42,562 bases of DNA from Bacillota bacterium (GCA_023511625.1 JAIMBD010000019.1:1-42562); one strand, 5' to 3'; shown: positions 16,926-26,064, numbered from the stretch's first letter. Program-made: numbers and translations. Notes: generated from the sequence alone by a model not told the origin.

Positions 16926-19900
16926 ATGCTGCGGAAGTGGGGCATCTTGGTCAGCGCCGCGGCCCTGGTTCTAGTTACGGTGGCCTTTGCCTGGCCGAAG
17001 ACGCCGGAGCGGTCGGTGTGGATGCATCCGGCGGCCTTGGAGGGGCCATGGCGGCCGGCAGCGGCCGGCACTCCCTGGCAAGGCACGGTGTATCTTACGG
17101 ATCCGCACCTTGCGGCGCTGTTGGCGTATGCCACTGCCGTCTGCACCCCCGGATCGCCGCTCTACCGGCACTTTCTTTCGCCGGCGGAGCTCGCTGCGCG
17201 GTTTGGCCCGGCCCCGGCCGTGGTGCAATCGGTGCGCCAAGAGCTGACCCAAGAAGGGTTCCGGGTGGAAGGTGCCACGGCGGCCGGTTTCGGGCTGCGG
17301 GTGGCGGCGACGGTGGGGACGGTCAACCGGGTCTGGCAGGCCGGCCTGGTCCTCGACGCTCAGGGGCATTGGACCGAGACCCGGCCGGTGGTCTTGCGGG
17401 GACCGGAAGCCGAGGCCGTGGGCTACATCAGCAACCTCGGCACGGCGCCGCGGGCCATGGCTCCGTTGGTGAAGCGGTTTCCGACCGCCCTCCGAAGGCC
17501 TGCCCAGGTGGCCCTTTTGGCGGGAAACGTGACGGTGTCGGTCGAGGGACCGGCCAGCGTGCCCACTGGCCAACCGATCCGGGTGGCCGTGCAGGCCACC
17601 GATCCCTTGAGCGGGTTGCCGCTGGCGGGCTGGCAGGTGACGGCGACCCCCACCGGCAACACCGGAAACCTTTCTAGTTATGCGCTGAGCGATCTCAACG
17701 GCAACCTCGAGCTCGACCAGAGCGGACGGGACGTCTTGGTCCTGGTGCTCAACCAGTCCTACACGGGGCCCTGGCAGGTCGAGGTCACGAACGGCATCGT
17801 GGCCTACGCCGCTACGCTGCCCGCCTTGACCTGGAGCGGACCTGAGGTCTTAGACCAGCCCTTAACGCCGAACCAGGTCAACGGCGCCTATCAGGCCCAA
17901 AACCTGGTGGCGGCGGCGCGGGCTAAAGGCGGGATGCGCATCGGCATCTTCGCCTCCTCGGCTCCCACCCTCTCTGACCTTGAGGCCTTTGAAAACGCTT
18001 ACGGGCTTCCGGCCTCGGCGGTTCACATCATCCCCATCGACGGAGGGGAAAACCAGGTGGTCTCCGGGTGGCACGGCGAGCTCATGCTGGACATGGAGCG
18101 CGCCGTCTCCTCGGCCCCTGGGGCGACGTTGGACCTCTACACCCTGCCGGCCGACTCCGGCTCTCCCCTCGACGTGCTCGCCCAGGCCATCCAGAACGAC
18201 CAGGACCAGGTCTTCTCCATGAGCGTGGTGATGCCCGAAGACCAGCTGTCGGCGGCCGAGGCGGCGCAGTGGAACGCGCTGATGGCCGAGGCGGCGAGCG
18301 AGGGGATGACGCTCGTGGCGGGGTCGGGCGACTCTGGCCCCTATGCCGACCCCAATACCAACCAGCCGGTGGTCAACTGGCCGGCGGCGAGCCGGTGGGT
18401 GACCGGCGTGGGCGGGACCGAGCTTGGGCTGACGCCGAACCTCAAGATCGCAAGCCAGTGGGCCTGGGGTCCCGACGGGCTTTGGCAGGGGCAGATCGAT
18501 GGCTCGGGAGGCGGCTACAGCAGCCTTGAGCCGGCGCCGGCCTGGCAAAAGCCGGTCCTGCCGCCGGGCGAGCTCTACCGCGGGGTGCCGGACATCAGCT
18601 TTCTCGCCACCTATCCCTACTACCAGGTCTACGACAACGGGCAGTGGACCTCCATGGGCGGCACCTCCGCCGCCACGCCGACCTTCGCCGGCTGGGTGGC
18701 GGACATGGCCGTGCTGTCCGGTCGGCTTGGGTTTCTCAATCCGACCCTCTATCAGCTCTACACTGCGCACCCCAGCCTTTTTGACCCCGTCACGGAGGGC
18801 GGTAACGCCGTCTACCAGGCCGGCCCGGGCTGGAACCCGGTCACCGGCTTGGGGTCGGTGTGGATCGACGCCTTCTTCGCGGCACTGGCTCCGGCCAAGC
18901 TCGCCTTGACTGCCTCGGCCACCGAGGCGCCGGTGGGCGAGGCCATCACCATCCAAGCCTCCCTGGAAAACCCCGCCGGTCAGCCCCTGACCGAGGCCGG
19001 AGCCACGGTAAAGCTTTTGGTGTCGGCTCCCATGCCGGTGGTCGTCAACGGCGCCGCAGCCACTTCCGCCACGGCCACCACCGACAGCGAGGGCGTGGCC
19101 CAATTTACCCTCCGGGCGACGGCGCCCGGCACGGCGACCGTCACGGCCGAGGCCACCATGGGCGCGACGACGCTGACGGCGGGTCCGTTGACGGTCCGTT
19201 GGGCCGCGAGCACCCTGCCGGTCGAGCGGTTGGCAGGACCCACCCGGACCGCCACCGCCGTGGCCATTGCCGAAGCCGACTTTCCTTCCGGGGTGCCAAG
19301 CCACACCGCCATCTTGGCCTCCGGCCAAGACGCCAACCTGGTCGACGCGCTCACCGCCGCGCCGCTGGCTCATCTCTTAAACGTGCCCATCCTGCTTACC
19401 GACTCGCCGTCTGCGGTGGGGACCACCACGGCGGCGGCGCTGGCCAAACTCGGCGTCACCCGCGTCATCTTGGTGGGAGCCGACACCCATCTCGCCGACC
19501 ACCTGCCGGCCGGGGTCTCGGTGGCGGCCCTGCTCGGCGGCGCCACCCGTTACGACACGGCGGCGGCCGTCGCCCAGGCCGTCGCGGCCCTAGACCCCAC
19601 CGGCATCACCACGGTGTTTGTGGCATCGGGCGAGGACGGCCATCTCGTGGATGCGCTCACGGCGGACCCCGCTGCGGCCCTGTTGGGCGCGCCCATCCTC
19701 CTGGTGCCCCAAACCGGCGCCGTTCCTTCGGCCGAGGCGCCGTTCTTGGACGCGGCCGACACCGTCTATGTCGTGGGGGCCGCAGCCGGCTATCCCTTGG
19801 CCTTGCCGGCGGGGGCCACGCGGCTTTCCGGGGATTCCCGCTATGCCACGGCTGCCGTCATCGACCGCACCTTCTTTCCCCACCCGACGGCCCTGGTGGT

Positions 19901-20129
19901 GGCCAACGGCGAGACGACGCACTTGGTCGACGCCTTGACCGGTGGGCCGCTTGCCGCCGCCTTAAAGGCGCCCCTGGTGCTGACCCAAGGCGGCCTACTG
20001 CCTCCTGCGACGGCCCAGTACCTCAATGCCGTCAACGCCTCGGCCCTGACCGATCTCATCATCTTGGGGGGACCGGCCTCGATTCCGAGCGGTACGGGAT
20101 CGCTGGTGACGGCCGCCTTGGCACCGTAA
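16926..20129 (+). CDS. Secreted sedolisin (S53) protease with CWB2 cell-wall-binding repeats
   Basis: The 1067-residue protein has a signal segment (residues 1-23), a pro-kumamolisin activation domain (about 40-190, with LYRHFLSPAELAARFGP), an Ig-like insert (about 200-300), and an S53 catalytic domain (about 310-660). Sedolisin catalytic residues are visible: Glu385 and Asp389 in GELMLDMERA, oxyanion Asp469 in GSGDSGPY, and Ser581 in GGTSAATPTFAG. A calcium-site segment (AGPGWNPVTGLGS) closes the domain. An Ig-like (Big) domain follows (about 660-755), then three CWB2 repeats (about 760-1067) beginning VERLAGPTRTATA, LLGGATRYDTAA and RLSGDSRYATAA. Sedolisins usually work at acidic pH. The CWB2 repeats predict non-covalent attachment to a wall polymer, keeping the protease on the cell surface. 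Confidence 0.93.
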   Translation: MLRKWGILVSAAALVLVTVAFAWPKTPERSVWMHPAALEGPWRPAAAGTPWQGTVYLTDPHLAALLAYATAVCTPGSPLYRHFLSPAELAARFGPAPAVVQSVRQELTQEGFRVEGATAAGFGLRVAATVGTVNRVWQAGLVLDAQGHWTETRPVVLRGPEAEAVGYISNLGTAPRAMAPLVKRFPTALRRPAQVALLAGNVTVSVEGPASVPTGQPIRVAVQATDPLSGLPLAGWQVTATPTGNTGNLSSYALSDLNGNLELDQSGRDVLVLVLNQSYTGPWQVEVTNGIVAYAATLPALTWSGPEVLDQPLTPNQVNGAYQAQNLVAAARAKGGMRIGIFASSAPTLSDLEAFENAYGLPASAVHIIPIDGGENQVVSGWHGELMLDMERAVSSAPGATLDLYTLPADSGSPLDVLAQAIQNDQDQVFSMSVVMPEDQLSAAEAAQWNALMAEAASEGMTLVAGSGDSGPYADPNTNQPVVNWPAASRWVTGVGGTELGLTPNLKIASQWAWGPDGLWQGQIDGSGGGYSSLEPAPAWQKPVLPPGELYRGVPDISFLATYPYYQVYDNGQWTSMGGTSAATPTFAGWVADMAVLSGRLGFLNPTLYQLYTAHPSLFDPVTEGGNAVYQAGPGWNPVTGLGSVWIDAFFAALAPAKLALTASATEAPVGEAITIQASLENPAGQPLTEAGATVKLLVSAPMPVVVNGAAATSATATTDSEGVAQFTLRATAPGTATVTAEATMGATTLTAGPLTVRWAASTLPVERLAGPTRTATAVAIAEADFPSGVPSHTAILASGQDANLVDALTAAPLAHLLNVPILLTDSPSAVGTTTAAALAKLGVTRVILVGADTHLADHLPAGVSVAALLGGATRYDTAAAVAQAVAALDPTGITTVFVASGEDGHLVDALTADPAAALLGAPILLVPQTGAVPSAEAPFLDAADTVYVVGAAAGYPLALPAGATRLSGDSRYATAAVIDRTFFPHPTALVVANGETTHLVDALTGGPLAAALKAPLVLTQGGLLPPATAQYLNAVNASALTDLIILGGPASIPSGTGSLVTAALAP

Positions 20130-20366
20130 GCCAACGCGGCAGCGACTTTGGGCGGCTACAAAGCGCCCCGCGGTGGGTCTTGGGAACCGCGCGGCGATGA
20201 CGGCCGCGCTGCAGGATGTGAAGGGAGGGAACGCTTCCGCCTTCTCGCCGGCGTGGGCACAAAGGCCCAAGGACTGCCCATGTAGGTCCTTCCGGCGTAA
20301 AGTCGCAGGTCAGGGCCAACGACACGATCCCTGGACGCGATCCCCCAGGGGTCCTCCGGTTCTTCT

Positions 20367-20975
20367 GTGAGAGAGGAGCTAGCTGGTGCCATGCCGGCCA
20401 TCGGCGGTCCAAAGGCAGGGCCGCTACCCTCCACGAGGGGGGAGACAACCGGGGTCTTTCGGGGGGATCGGGGGAGGACCACAAAAGCTCTTCGCAAGAT
20501 TGTGGCTTATTGCCGGGTTAGCAGTCGCAGCCAACGCCCCGATTTGGTAAACCAGCGATTGGCGTGGGAGCAGTTTGGTGTGTCCCGTGGGTTGGCCCCG
20601 GTTGAGTTTATCGAAGAGATTGGCGGGGGCCTGAACTTTCGCCGCAAAACGTTTTTAGCGCGAATGGATGCAGTGGAACGCGGTGAGATCCAGATACTGC
20701 TTGTTGCCCATAAAGATCGCCTGACGCGGTTTGGTTACGAGTGGTTCGAACGGTTTTGCCAACGACACGACTGTGAACGGTTGGTGCTGAACCAAGACCC
20801 TTTATCGCCTGAGCAAGCAAGAACTGGTTCAAGACTTGCTGACGATCACCCATGGCTTTTCGCGCGCTTGTACGGTCTGCGTCACTATCGAAAAAAACTC
20901 CGGGAGGCGCTGGATGCCGACGTTGGCCCACAAGATCCGGCTCGATCCGACGCCGGATCAGATCCCGGACTTTAA
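20367..20975 (+). pseudogene. tnpA: IS607-type serine resolvase TnpA, damaged
   Basis: The open frame (202 codons) contains the serine-recombinase core: KIVAYCRVSSRSQ with the catalytic Ser, VAHKDRLTRFGYEWFE, and the C-terminal FARLYGLRHYRKKLREAL. Two defects are visible. First, the usual N-terminal MerR-like HTH domain is missing; the first 45 residues resemble nothing in the family. Second, between LSPEQ and ARLYG the family expects ELVQDLLTITHGFS, which is encoded in the +1 frame. A 4-bp duplication (CAAG twice, 20814-20821) shifts the frame, and a 1-bp loss near 20855-20865 restores it. The open frame therefore survives with a nonsense segment of about 14 residues. It is probably inactive. 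Confidence 0.75.
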
Positions 20976-22232
20976 GCAAGCAGCCGGGACTGCCCGTGTT
21001 GTCTGGAACTGGGCGCCGGCGGAATGGCACCGGCAATCCGCAGCCGGACAAAAACCCACGACCGCTGCGTTGAAGAAGCCGTTCAACGCCCTCAAGTATC
21101 GGGAGTTTCCGTGGTTGCGGCAGATCCACCGGGATGCCCATGCCCAGCCGTTTGCCGATTTGGCGGAGGCGAGGCGGCGGTATTTTTCTGGGCAGAACCG
21201 TCGTCCTCAGTTCAAGAAGAAGCGGGATGCCCGAGACAGTTTCTATGTGGCGAATGACAAATTCCGGCCCGTCGGTCGCCGGGTCCGGTTGCCCAAACTC
21301 GGCTGGGTGCGCCTGCGGGAATCGCTGCGGTTCTCTGGGAAAATTCTAGGGGCCCGCGTGGTGCGAGAGGCGGATCAATGGTTTTGGACGGTCCAGGTGT
21401 CGGTTCCGGATGCCCTCTACTTGCGACCGCGTACCGGCTCCGGCGTGGTGGGCGTCGATGTGGGCGTCGCCACCTTTGCCACGCTGTCGACGGGGGAGAA
21501 AATCCCAGGGCCACAAGCGTACCGCCGGGCGTTGCGCCGGTTGCGTATCCGCCAGCGGGCCGTGACCCGTAAGAGGCAGACCGCCAAAGGGCGCATCGGG
21601 CTGGCGCCCGCGATCCCCTGCCCAAAGGCCCGCGGTTGCCACGCAGCCGGAATTGGGACAAAGCGAAGGGGCGGGTGGCCCGCACCCACTGGCGCGTCGC
21701 CAACACCCGCCGCGATTTCTTGCACAAGCTCTCGACCCGGCTGTGCCGCGAGAACCAAACGGTGGGGATCGAGAATTTATCGGTGCAGGGACTGCTGAAG
21801 AACCGGCGGCTGGCGCGGAGTGTGGCGGATCAAGGCTTCGGCCAATTCTTCGCCCTGCTGCGCTACAAGGCCCGGCGGTATGGCACGCGGTTGGTCGCCG
21901 CCGACCGGTGGTTCCCCAGCAGCAAGCGCTGTTCGACGCCGGGTTGTGGGTATGTCCACGCAGATCTCACGCTCCGGGATCGCACGTGGCGCTGTCCGCG
22001 GTGTGGCGTCGTCCATGACCGGGACGTGAACGCGGCGATCAACCTGCGAGGGCTGGCAACCCCAACTGCCCTACCTGTGGCGACGTCCTCCGTGAGGGGG
22101 GCGACGGTGTCGGATCCCTCCGACATCGGCGGGAAAGTCACGCCTGTCAGAGACGAAGCGCAACCCGTCGGCTTGCCGACGGCTTCGGGGCACGAAGAAG
22201 CCGGTGATCACCGTGACACACCGACTTTATAG
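20914..22232 (+). pseudogene. tnpB: TnpB RNA-guided nuclease gene, frameshifted
   Basis: The first part (ATG 20914, behind CGGGAGGC and overlapping tnpA) encodes MPTLAHKIRLDPTPDQ and reaches the RuvC-I motif VVGVDVGVATFATL with Asp182. Around 21575-21636 the frame is lost: after AVTRKRQTAK the homologous text resumes in another frame as SRNWDKAKGRVAR, apparently with extra bases as well. The second part carries RuvC-II VGIENLSVQGLL, the zinc finger CSTPGCGY with CPRCGVVHD, and RuvC-III RDVNAAINL. All catalytic residues are therefore intact, but split over two frames. The C-terminal extension past about 22050 probably overlaps the guide RNA region. A single polypeptide cannot be made without frameshifting. 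Confidence 0.85.
22165..22202 (+). ncRNA. Candidate omega-RNA hairpins at the tnpB 3' end
   Basis: A perfect 8-bp stem with TT loop (CCGTCGGC 22165-22172, GCCGACGG 22175-22182) is followed by a GGCTTC...GAAGCC stem (22181-22202) enclosing GGGGCACGAA. The text GGGCACGAAGAAGCC is typical of the 3' ends of tnpB elements, where the omega RNA scaffold ends and the guide begins. The RNA itself would start further upstream within tnpB, and the guide would be the bases just after the element end. Transcript ends are not known. Confidence 0.45.
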
Positions 22233-22256
22233 CAGAGTACCTTCGGCCCGCGAAGT

Positions 22257-23546
22257 TTGATAACATCGGGACGAGACAGCGCATCCGGCTTGCGCGACAA
22301 GCCGGGAAAGGGGGCACCCCAGGCGGCCGAAAGGCGGCTTACCTTCATCTTCTTGACCCAATACTATCCACCCGAACCCGGAGCTGCCTCCTTGCGCCTT
22401 CAGGCCATGGCGCAAGAGCTGGTGCGCCTTGGGCACGCCGTGCGGGTGGTGACGGCGCTGCCGCACCACCTCGGGGCCGGTGCCGGTCGCCCCTTCCGGC
22501 TGTGGCAGGAAGAGCGGGACGGCGCGGTGTGGGTCCTCCGCACCTGGATCTGGCGGGTCAAGCCGGGGCGGTTCTGGCGGCGCCTCCTCAACTACTTTTC
22601 GTTTGTCGTGACCAGCTTTTTTGGGCTGTGGCGGGCAGGGCGGGCCGACTACCTGGTGGTGGAATCCCCGCCGCTCTTCTTGGGCCTGACGGCGTGGGCT
22701 TACGGGCGCTTGCGCCGCATCCCCTACATCCTGTCGGTCTCGGACCTCTGGCCGGACTCGGCCGTGGCCTTGGGGTTGGTGACCAATCCCCAGTTGATCG
22801 GCCTTGCGCGCAGGCTCGAGCACTTTCTCTATCGCAACGCCGCCTACGTGTCGGCCGTGACCGAGGGCATCCGAGCAGCAGTGGCGGCCTCGGGGACCAT
22901 CCCGGCTTCGCGGGTGCTGTTCTTTCCGAACGGGGTCGATCCCGCCGCGTTTACCGGCGGAGACCCGGAGCGGATCCGCCGGCGGCTCGGCCTTGAGGGC
23001 CGGCACGTCTTCCTCTACCCCGGCACGCTCGGCTACGCTCAAGGGCTGGAGATTATCTTGGAGGCGGCCGACCTTCTGCGCGAGGGTTTGCCGGAAGTGC
23101 TCTTCTTGTTGGTGGGGGAAGGGCCGGTGAAGGCGGCGATGATGGCCGAGGCCGAGCGCCGGGGGCTTTCCAACGTGCGCTTTGAGCCCCTGCGGCCGGT
23201 CGGGGAGATGCGCCACTACTTTGCGCTGTCCCGAGGGGTGGTGGTGCCGCTGCGGCGCCACCCGTTGTTTGCGGGGGCGCGGCCGAGCAAGGTGTTTCCC
23301 GCCTGGGCGGCGGGCGTGCCGGTGATCTTCGCCGGCGAGGGCGAGATGGCGCGGCTCGTGGAAGAGTCCGGGGCCGGCGTGGTGGTGCCGCCTGAGGACG
23401 GCCCCGCCTTGGCCATGGCGGTCGAGTTCTTGACCCGCATCGCCGACTGGGAGTGGCGGGCGATGGGCGAGGCCGGACGCCGGTTCGTGGCCGAGCGCTA
23501 CCGCTGGGACGCCATCGCCCGGGCCTGGGTGGAGGGGCTCGGGTAG
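22257..23546 (+). CDS. Family 4 glycosyltransferase (WcaI-like)
   Basis: The protein (429 residues from the assigned TTG) is a GT-B fold retaining glycosyltransferase. The N-terminal domain starts FIFLTQYYPPEPGAASLRLQ. The linker is SVSDLWPDSAVALGL, and the nucleotide-sugar domain has FFPNGVDP, FLYPGTLGYAQGLE and ARPSKVFPAWAAGVPVIF. It resembles WcaI and other capsule or exopolysaccharide glycosyltransferases. The start is uncertain: TTG 22257 has no clear ribosome binding site, and no better start lies before the first beta strand. It begins only 25 bp after the tnpB frame, so the mobile element may have replaced its native leader. Its stop overlaps the GTG of the flippase gene by one base. 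Confidence 0.88.
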   Translation: MITSGRDSASGLRDKPGKGAPQAAERRLTFIFLTQYYPPEPGAASLRLQAMAQELVRLGHAVRVVTALPHHLGAGAGRPFRLWQEERDGAVWVLRTWIWRVKPGRFWRRLLNYFSFVVTSFFGLWRAGRADYLVVESPPLFLGLTAWAYGRLRRIPYILSVSDLWPDSAVALGLVTNPQLIGLARRLEHFLYRNAAYVSAVTEGIRAAVAASGTIPASRVLFFPNGVDPAAFTGGDPERIRRRLGLEGRHVFLYPGTLGYAQGLEIILEAADLLREGLPEVLFLLVGEGPVKAAMMAEAERRGLSNVRFEPLRPVGEMRHYFALSRGVVVPLRRHPLFAGARPSKVFPAWAAGVPVIFAGEGEMARLVEESGAGVVVPPEDGPALAMAVEFLTRIADWEWRAMGEAGRRFVAERYRWDAIARAWVEGLG

Positions 23547-24793
23547 TGCGGGGTTCGGGTTGGGTCTTAGCGGCGCAGGTAGCCAATCTGGGGCTGGGGC
23601 TCGGATTCGGGGTGGCCGTGGCCCGGACCCTTGGCCCTCGGGGCCAAGGGCTTTTGGCGCTGGCCCTTTTGCCGTTGCAGGCCTGGGTGCTGGTGGCGGC
23701 CATCGGGGGAAGCGCCGCCATCACCTTTCTCTTGCGCCGGGGACGGCCGCCGGGGGCCGTGCTGGGTTGGGCCGCCGCGCTCGGCTTGGCAGTGGGCGGG
23801 GGGGCCGTGCTGCTCTTGGCGCTCTGGCCCGGGGCCGAGGCCTCCCTGAAAGGTACGGGCATCGTGCACCCGTGGGCGCTTGCCTTATGGGTGCCGGCCT
23901 CGGTGTGGAGCGGGGCACTGGGGAGTTACTGGTTGGCCCGGGGGGCCGTGCGCCGGTACTTTCTCGTCGCGGCCGCTCCGCGCGCGGCGCAGCTTGGGGG
24001 CCTCGGCCTGTTGTGGGCGGTCCATCGGCTGTCGGTCGGGCATCTTTTGGCAGTGGCCGTGACGGCGCCGTGGACGGCCGTGGCGGTCGGGATTCCGGCG
24101 GCCGCGCGCGCCATCACATGGTCGTCGCCGGTAGCGGGCGAGGCGCTCGCCTACGGCATGCGCGGCCACTGGGGCAACGTCTCGCAGTTTCTCAACTACC
24201 GGCTGAACCTTTATCTTGTGGGGCGCTGGGATTCGGCCGCCGACGCCGGGCGCTTTTGGCTGGTGCTGAACCTGGCCGAACTCTTGTGGTATCTTCCTGC
24301 GGCCACGGCCGCGCTCTGGTTTCCGGCCGTGGCCGGCGCCGAGAAGGTTCCTCGCGAGACGGCCGCCGAGGCGCGGCGGCTCGGGTGGCTCGGGGTGGGC
24401 ATGGCGGCGGCCATGGCGGCCTTGGCGCCGGCCGTCATTCCCCGGGTGTGGGGCCCGGGGTATCGGCCGGCCGTCGCCCTCCTGTGGGCGGTGTTGCCCG
24501 GCGCGGCGCTCTTTGCCTGGAGCAAGATCTGGGCGGCGGACTTGGCCGGCCGCGGCCATCCCCAATGGGGGACCTGGTCGTCCCTTGCGGGGTTGGCGGT
24601 GGTGGTGATCGTGGCCGTGGGGGGCGGCGCCAAGAGTCCCCTCGCCTTGGCCGCCGGGCAGTCAATCTCCTACGCCGTCTCGACGGGAGTGCTGGGGGTC
24701 GGGTTTCGGCGGCTTCATCCCGAGGTGAGCTGGCGGGCGCTCTGGTGGAGCCGAGGGCCTTCCGCCTCGTCTGAGGAGGTGCGGACGCCGTGA
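23546..24793 (+). CDS. Polysaccharide flippase-like membrane protein (Wzx/MATE-type)
   Basis: The 415-residue protein has about twelve hydrophobic segments. The N-terminus GSGWVLAAQVANLGLGL and then VARTLGPRGQG are typical of lipid-linked oligosaccharide flippases. GTG 23546 is chosen because it overlaps the upstream TAG in the string TAGTG and begins just before the first membrane segment; a frame back to 23453 runs inside the glycosyltransferase gene. It overlaps the next gene by four bases. By context it moves a lipid-linked sugar unit, assembled by the flanking glycosyltransferases, across the membrane. No polymerase gene is visible. Confidence 0.82.
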   Translation: MRGSGWVLAAQVANLGLGLGFGVAVARTLGPRGQGLLALALLPLQAWVLVAAIGGSAAITFLLRRGRPPGAVLGWAAALGLAVGGGAVLLLALWPGAEASLKGTGIVHPWALALWVPASVWSGALGSYWLARGAVRRYFLVAAAPRAAQLGGLGLLWAVHRLSVGHLLAVAVTAPWTAVAVGIPAAARAITWSSPVAGEALAYGMRGHWGNVSQFLNYRLNLYLVGRWDSAADAGRFWLVLNLAELLWYLPAATAALWFPAVAGAEKVPRETAAEARRLGWLGVGMAAAMAALAPAVIPRVWGPGYRPAVALLWAVLPGAALFAWSKIWAADLAGRGHPQWGTWSSLAGLAVVVIVAVGGGAKSPLALAAGQSISYAVSTGVLGVGFRRLHPEVSWRALWWSRGPSASSEEVRTP

Positions 24794-25830
24794 GGCCGCA
24801 CATCCTGGTGGTGGGCCACTACCCCGTGGATCCGGCCGATCGGGCACCGGCGGTGCGCATCCGCGCCCTGACGGCGGCGCTTGGGGCCCACGCGGCCGTC
24901 ACCCTCATCGCCGACCGCCGAGGTCCACGGGCCGAACGCCTTCGGGCGTGGATGCGAAAGCGCCCCGGGCCACAGGTCGATGCGGTCTACGTGGAGAGTG
25001 CAAGCTCCACCGCCACTCCGGCCGACCTCGTCTTTCTGTCTTGGGTCCGCGCCCGGCGCATCCCCCTGGGCATCTTCGTGCGCGACTACTACCAGCGCTT
25101 TCCCGACCTCTACCCGCCCCGGGGGGCGCGGGAGCGCCTGATGGCGGCGGCGTACGCGGCGACGCTCAGCGCCTACCGCCGTATGGCCGACGTCCTCTTC
25201 TTTCCCACGGGTGGGCTGGCCGCGCTCGTGGGTGGCCGGCGCATCCACCTCCTGCCACCGGGAGGGGCTGTGCTGGAGCCGCCGGCGGAGGGGCACCGGC
25301 TGGCCCGGGTGGTCTACGTGGGGGCGGCGCATCCGCGCGATGGGGTGCCCCTGTTGCTCGAGGCCTGGCCCCATGTGCGCCGCCGCCATCCGGGAGCTGA
25401 GCTCGTGGTGGTGGTGCGGCCGGAGGAGTGGCCCGGCTGGGCTTTGCCCGAGGGGGCCGTGCGGGTGGCGGCGCATGGAGAGGCGCTGGCGCCGTGGCTG
25501 TGGTCGGCGAGCTTGGCCGTCATCCCTCGGCTTGACACGGCGTACCACCGCATCGCCTTGCCGGTCAAGCTCTTCGATTACTGGGCGCACGGGCTCGGGG
25601 TGTTGGTCACCGGGCGGTGCGAGGCGGCCGAGTGGGTGGCGCGCGAGGGGGCAGGGGCGCCGGTGTGGCCGCCGACCCCCTCGGCGTGGGCCGAGGCCCT
25701 GACTTGGGCCCTGGATGACCCCGCGCGCCTGCAAGGGTGGTCGTGGGCCGCCTTGTCTGCCATCCGCGCCCGCCACTCCTGGGACAAGCGGGCACTGGAG
25801 CTTTTGCAGGTCTTGTTGGGCCGGCAATGA
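24790..25830 (+). CDS. Glycosyltransferase (GT-B fold)
   Basis: The 346-residue protein starts with GTG in GTGA, overlapping the flippase stop. It begins HILVVGHYPVDPADRAPAVR. Later LARVVYVGAAHPRDGVPLLLEAW and LPVKLFDYWAHGLGVLVTG mark the nucleotide-sugar domain of family 4-like enzymes. The acceptor-binding half is short. It completes the coupled trio glycosyltransferase, flippase, glycosyltransferase. Donor and acceptor sugars cannot be inferred. The product may be exopolysaccharide or a wall polymer. Confidence 0.8.
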   Translation: MRPHILVVGHYPVDPADRAPAVRIRALTAALGAHAAVTLIADRRGPRAERLRAWMRKRPGPQVDAVYVESASSTATPADLVFLSWVRARRIPLGIFVRDYYQRFPDLYPPRGARERLMAAAYAATLSAYRRMADVLFFPTGGLAALVGGRRIHLLPPGGAVLEPPAEGHRLARVVYVGAAHPRDGVPLLLEAWPHVRRRHPGAELVVVVRPEEWPGWALPEGAVRVAAHGEALAPWLWSASLAVIPRLDTAYHRIALPVKLFDYWAHGLGVLVTGRCEAAEWVAREGAGAPVWPPTPSAWAEALTWALDDPARLQGWSWAALSAIRARHSWDKRALELLQVLLGRQ

Positions 25831-26005
25831 CCAAGGGCGGTCCATTTAGGGCTTTGGTCGCGCGGAAGCGGGAGGTGTGCGGGTCCCAAGGGCCTAAAAG
25901 AGGTCCGGTCGAACCTGCGCTCAGGTACCCTTGCGGGCGCTTGGCTGCTCCCGCCCGCTTTCGCTTGTGGTGGCCCGGCCGGGCGTCGGCCCTCCGGTAC
26001 CAGAC

Positions 26006-26051
26006 CACGGGAGACCCTGGACCTGGAAGGCGCCGTCCAGGGGCTACCGTG
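26006..26051 (+). promoter_or_regulatory. Nested RNA stem, possible attenuator sensor
   Basis: CACGG (26006-26010) pairs with CCGTG (26047-26051). An internal loop GAGA/GCTA follows, then CCCTGGAC (26015-26022) pairs with GTCCAGGG (26035-26042) around a 12-nt loop. The segment GCCGTC (26032-26037) can alternatively pair with GACGGC (26072-26077) in the left arm of the following terminator. That would be a six-base antiterminator. In such GC-rich DNA this could be chance. Confidence 0.35.
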
Positions 26052-26064
26052 AATGTTATCGACT

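Larger units (their letters stand above)
20367..22232 (+). mobile_element. Decayed IS607-type element
   Basis: The element carries an overlapping serine-resolvase (tnpA) and tnpB pair in the order and overlap typical of IS607. The tnpA product lacks the usual N-terminal MerR-like HTH and contains a scrambled segment; tnpB is frameshifted. The exact ends cannot be fixed, because IS607 elements lack terminal inverted repeats and target duplications. Coordinates given are those of the coding remnants. It lies between the sedolisin gene and the glycosyltransferase operon, both reading rightwards. Confidence 0.8.

Noticed and set aside
17862-19373. Long minus-strand open frame (503 codons) opposite the sedolisin gene
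   Set aside because: It is a shadow frame of GC-rich codons: rich in Gly, Arg and His, no family motif, and the plus-strand gene has clear catalytic motifs.
20189-20209. Terminator after the sedolisin gene
   Set aside because: GCGCGGC and GCCGCGC pair over 7 bp, but no T run follows on the plus strand, so termination is not supported.
24715-25845. Minus-strand open frame (376 codons) opposite the second glycosyltransferase
   Set aside because: No recognisable motif. The plus-strand frame is coupled to its upstream neighbour and has glycosyltransferase motifs.
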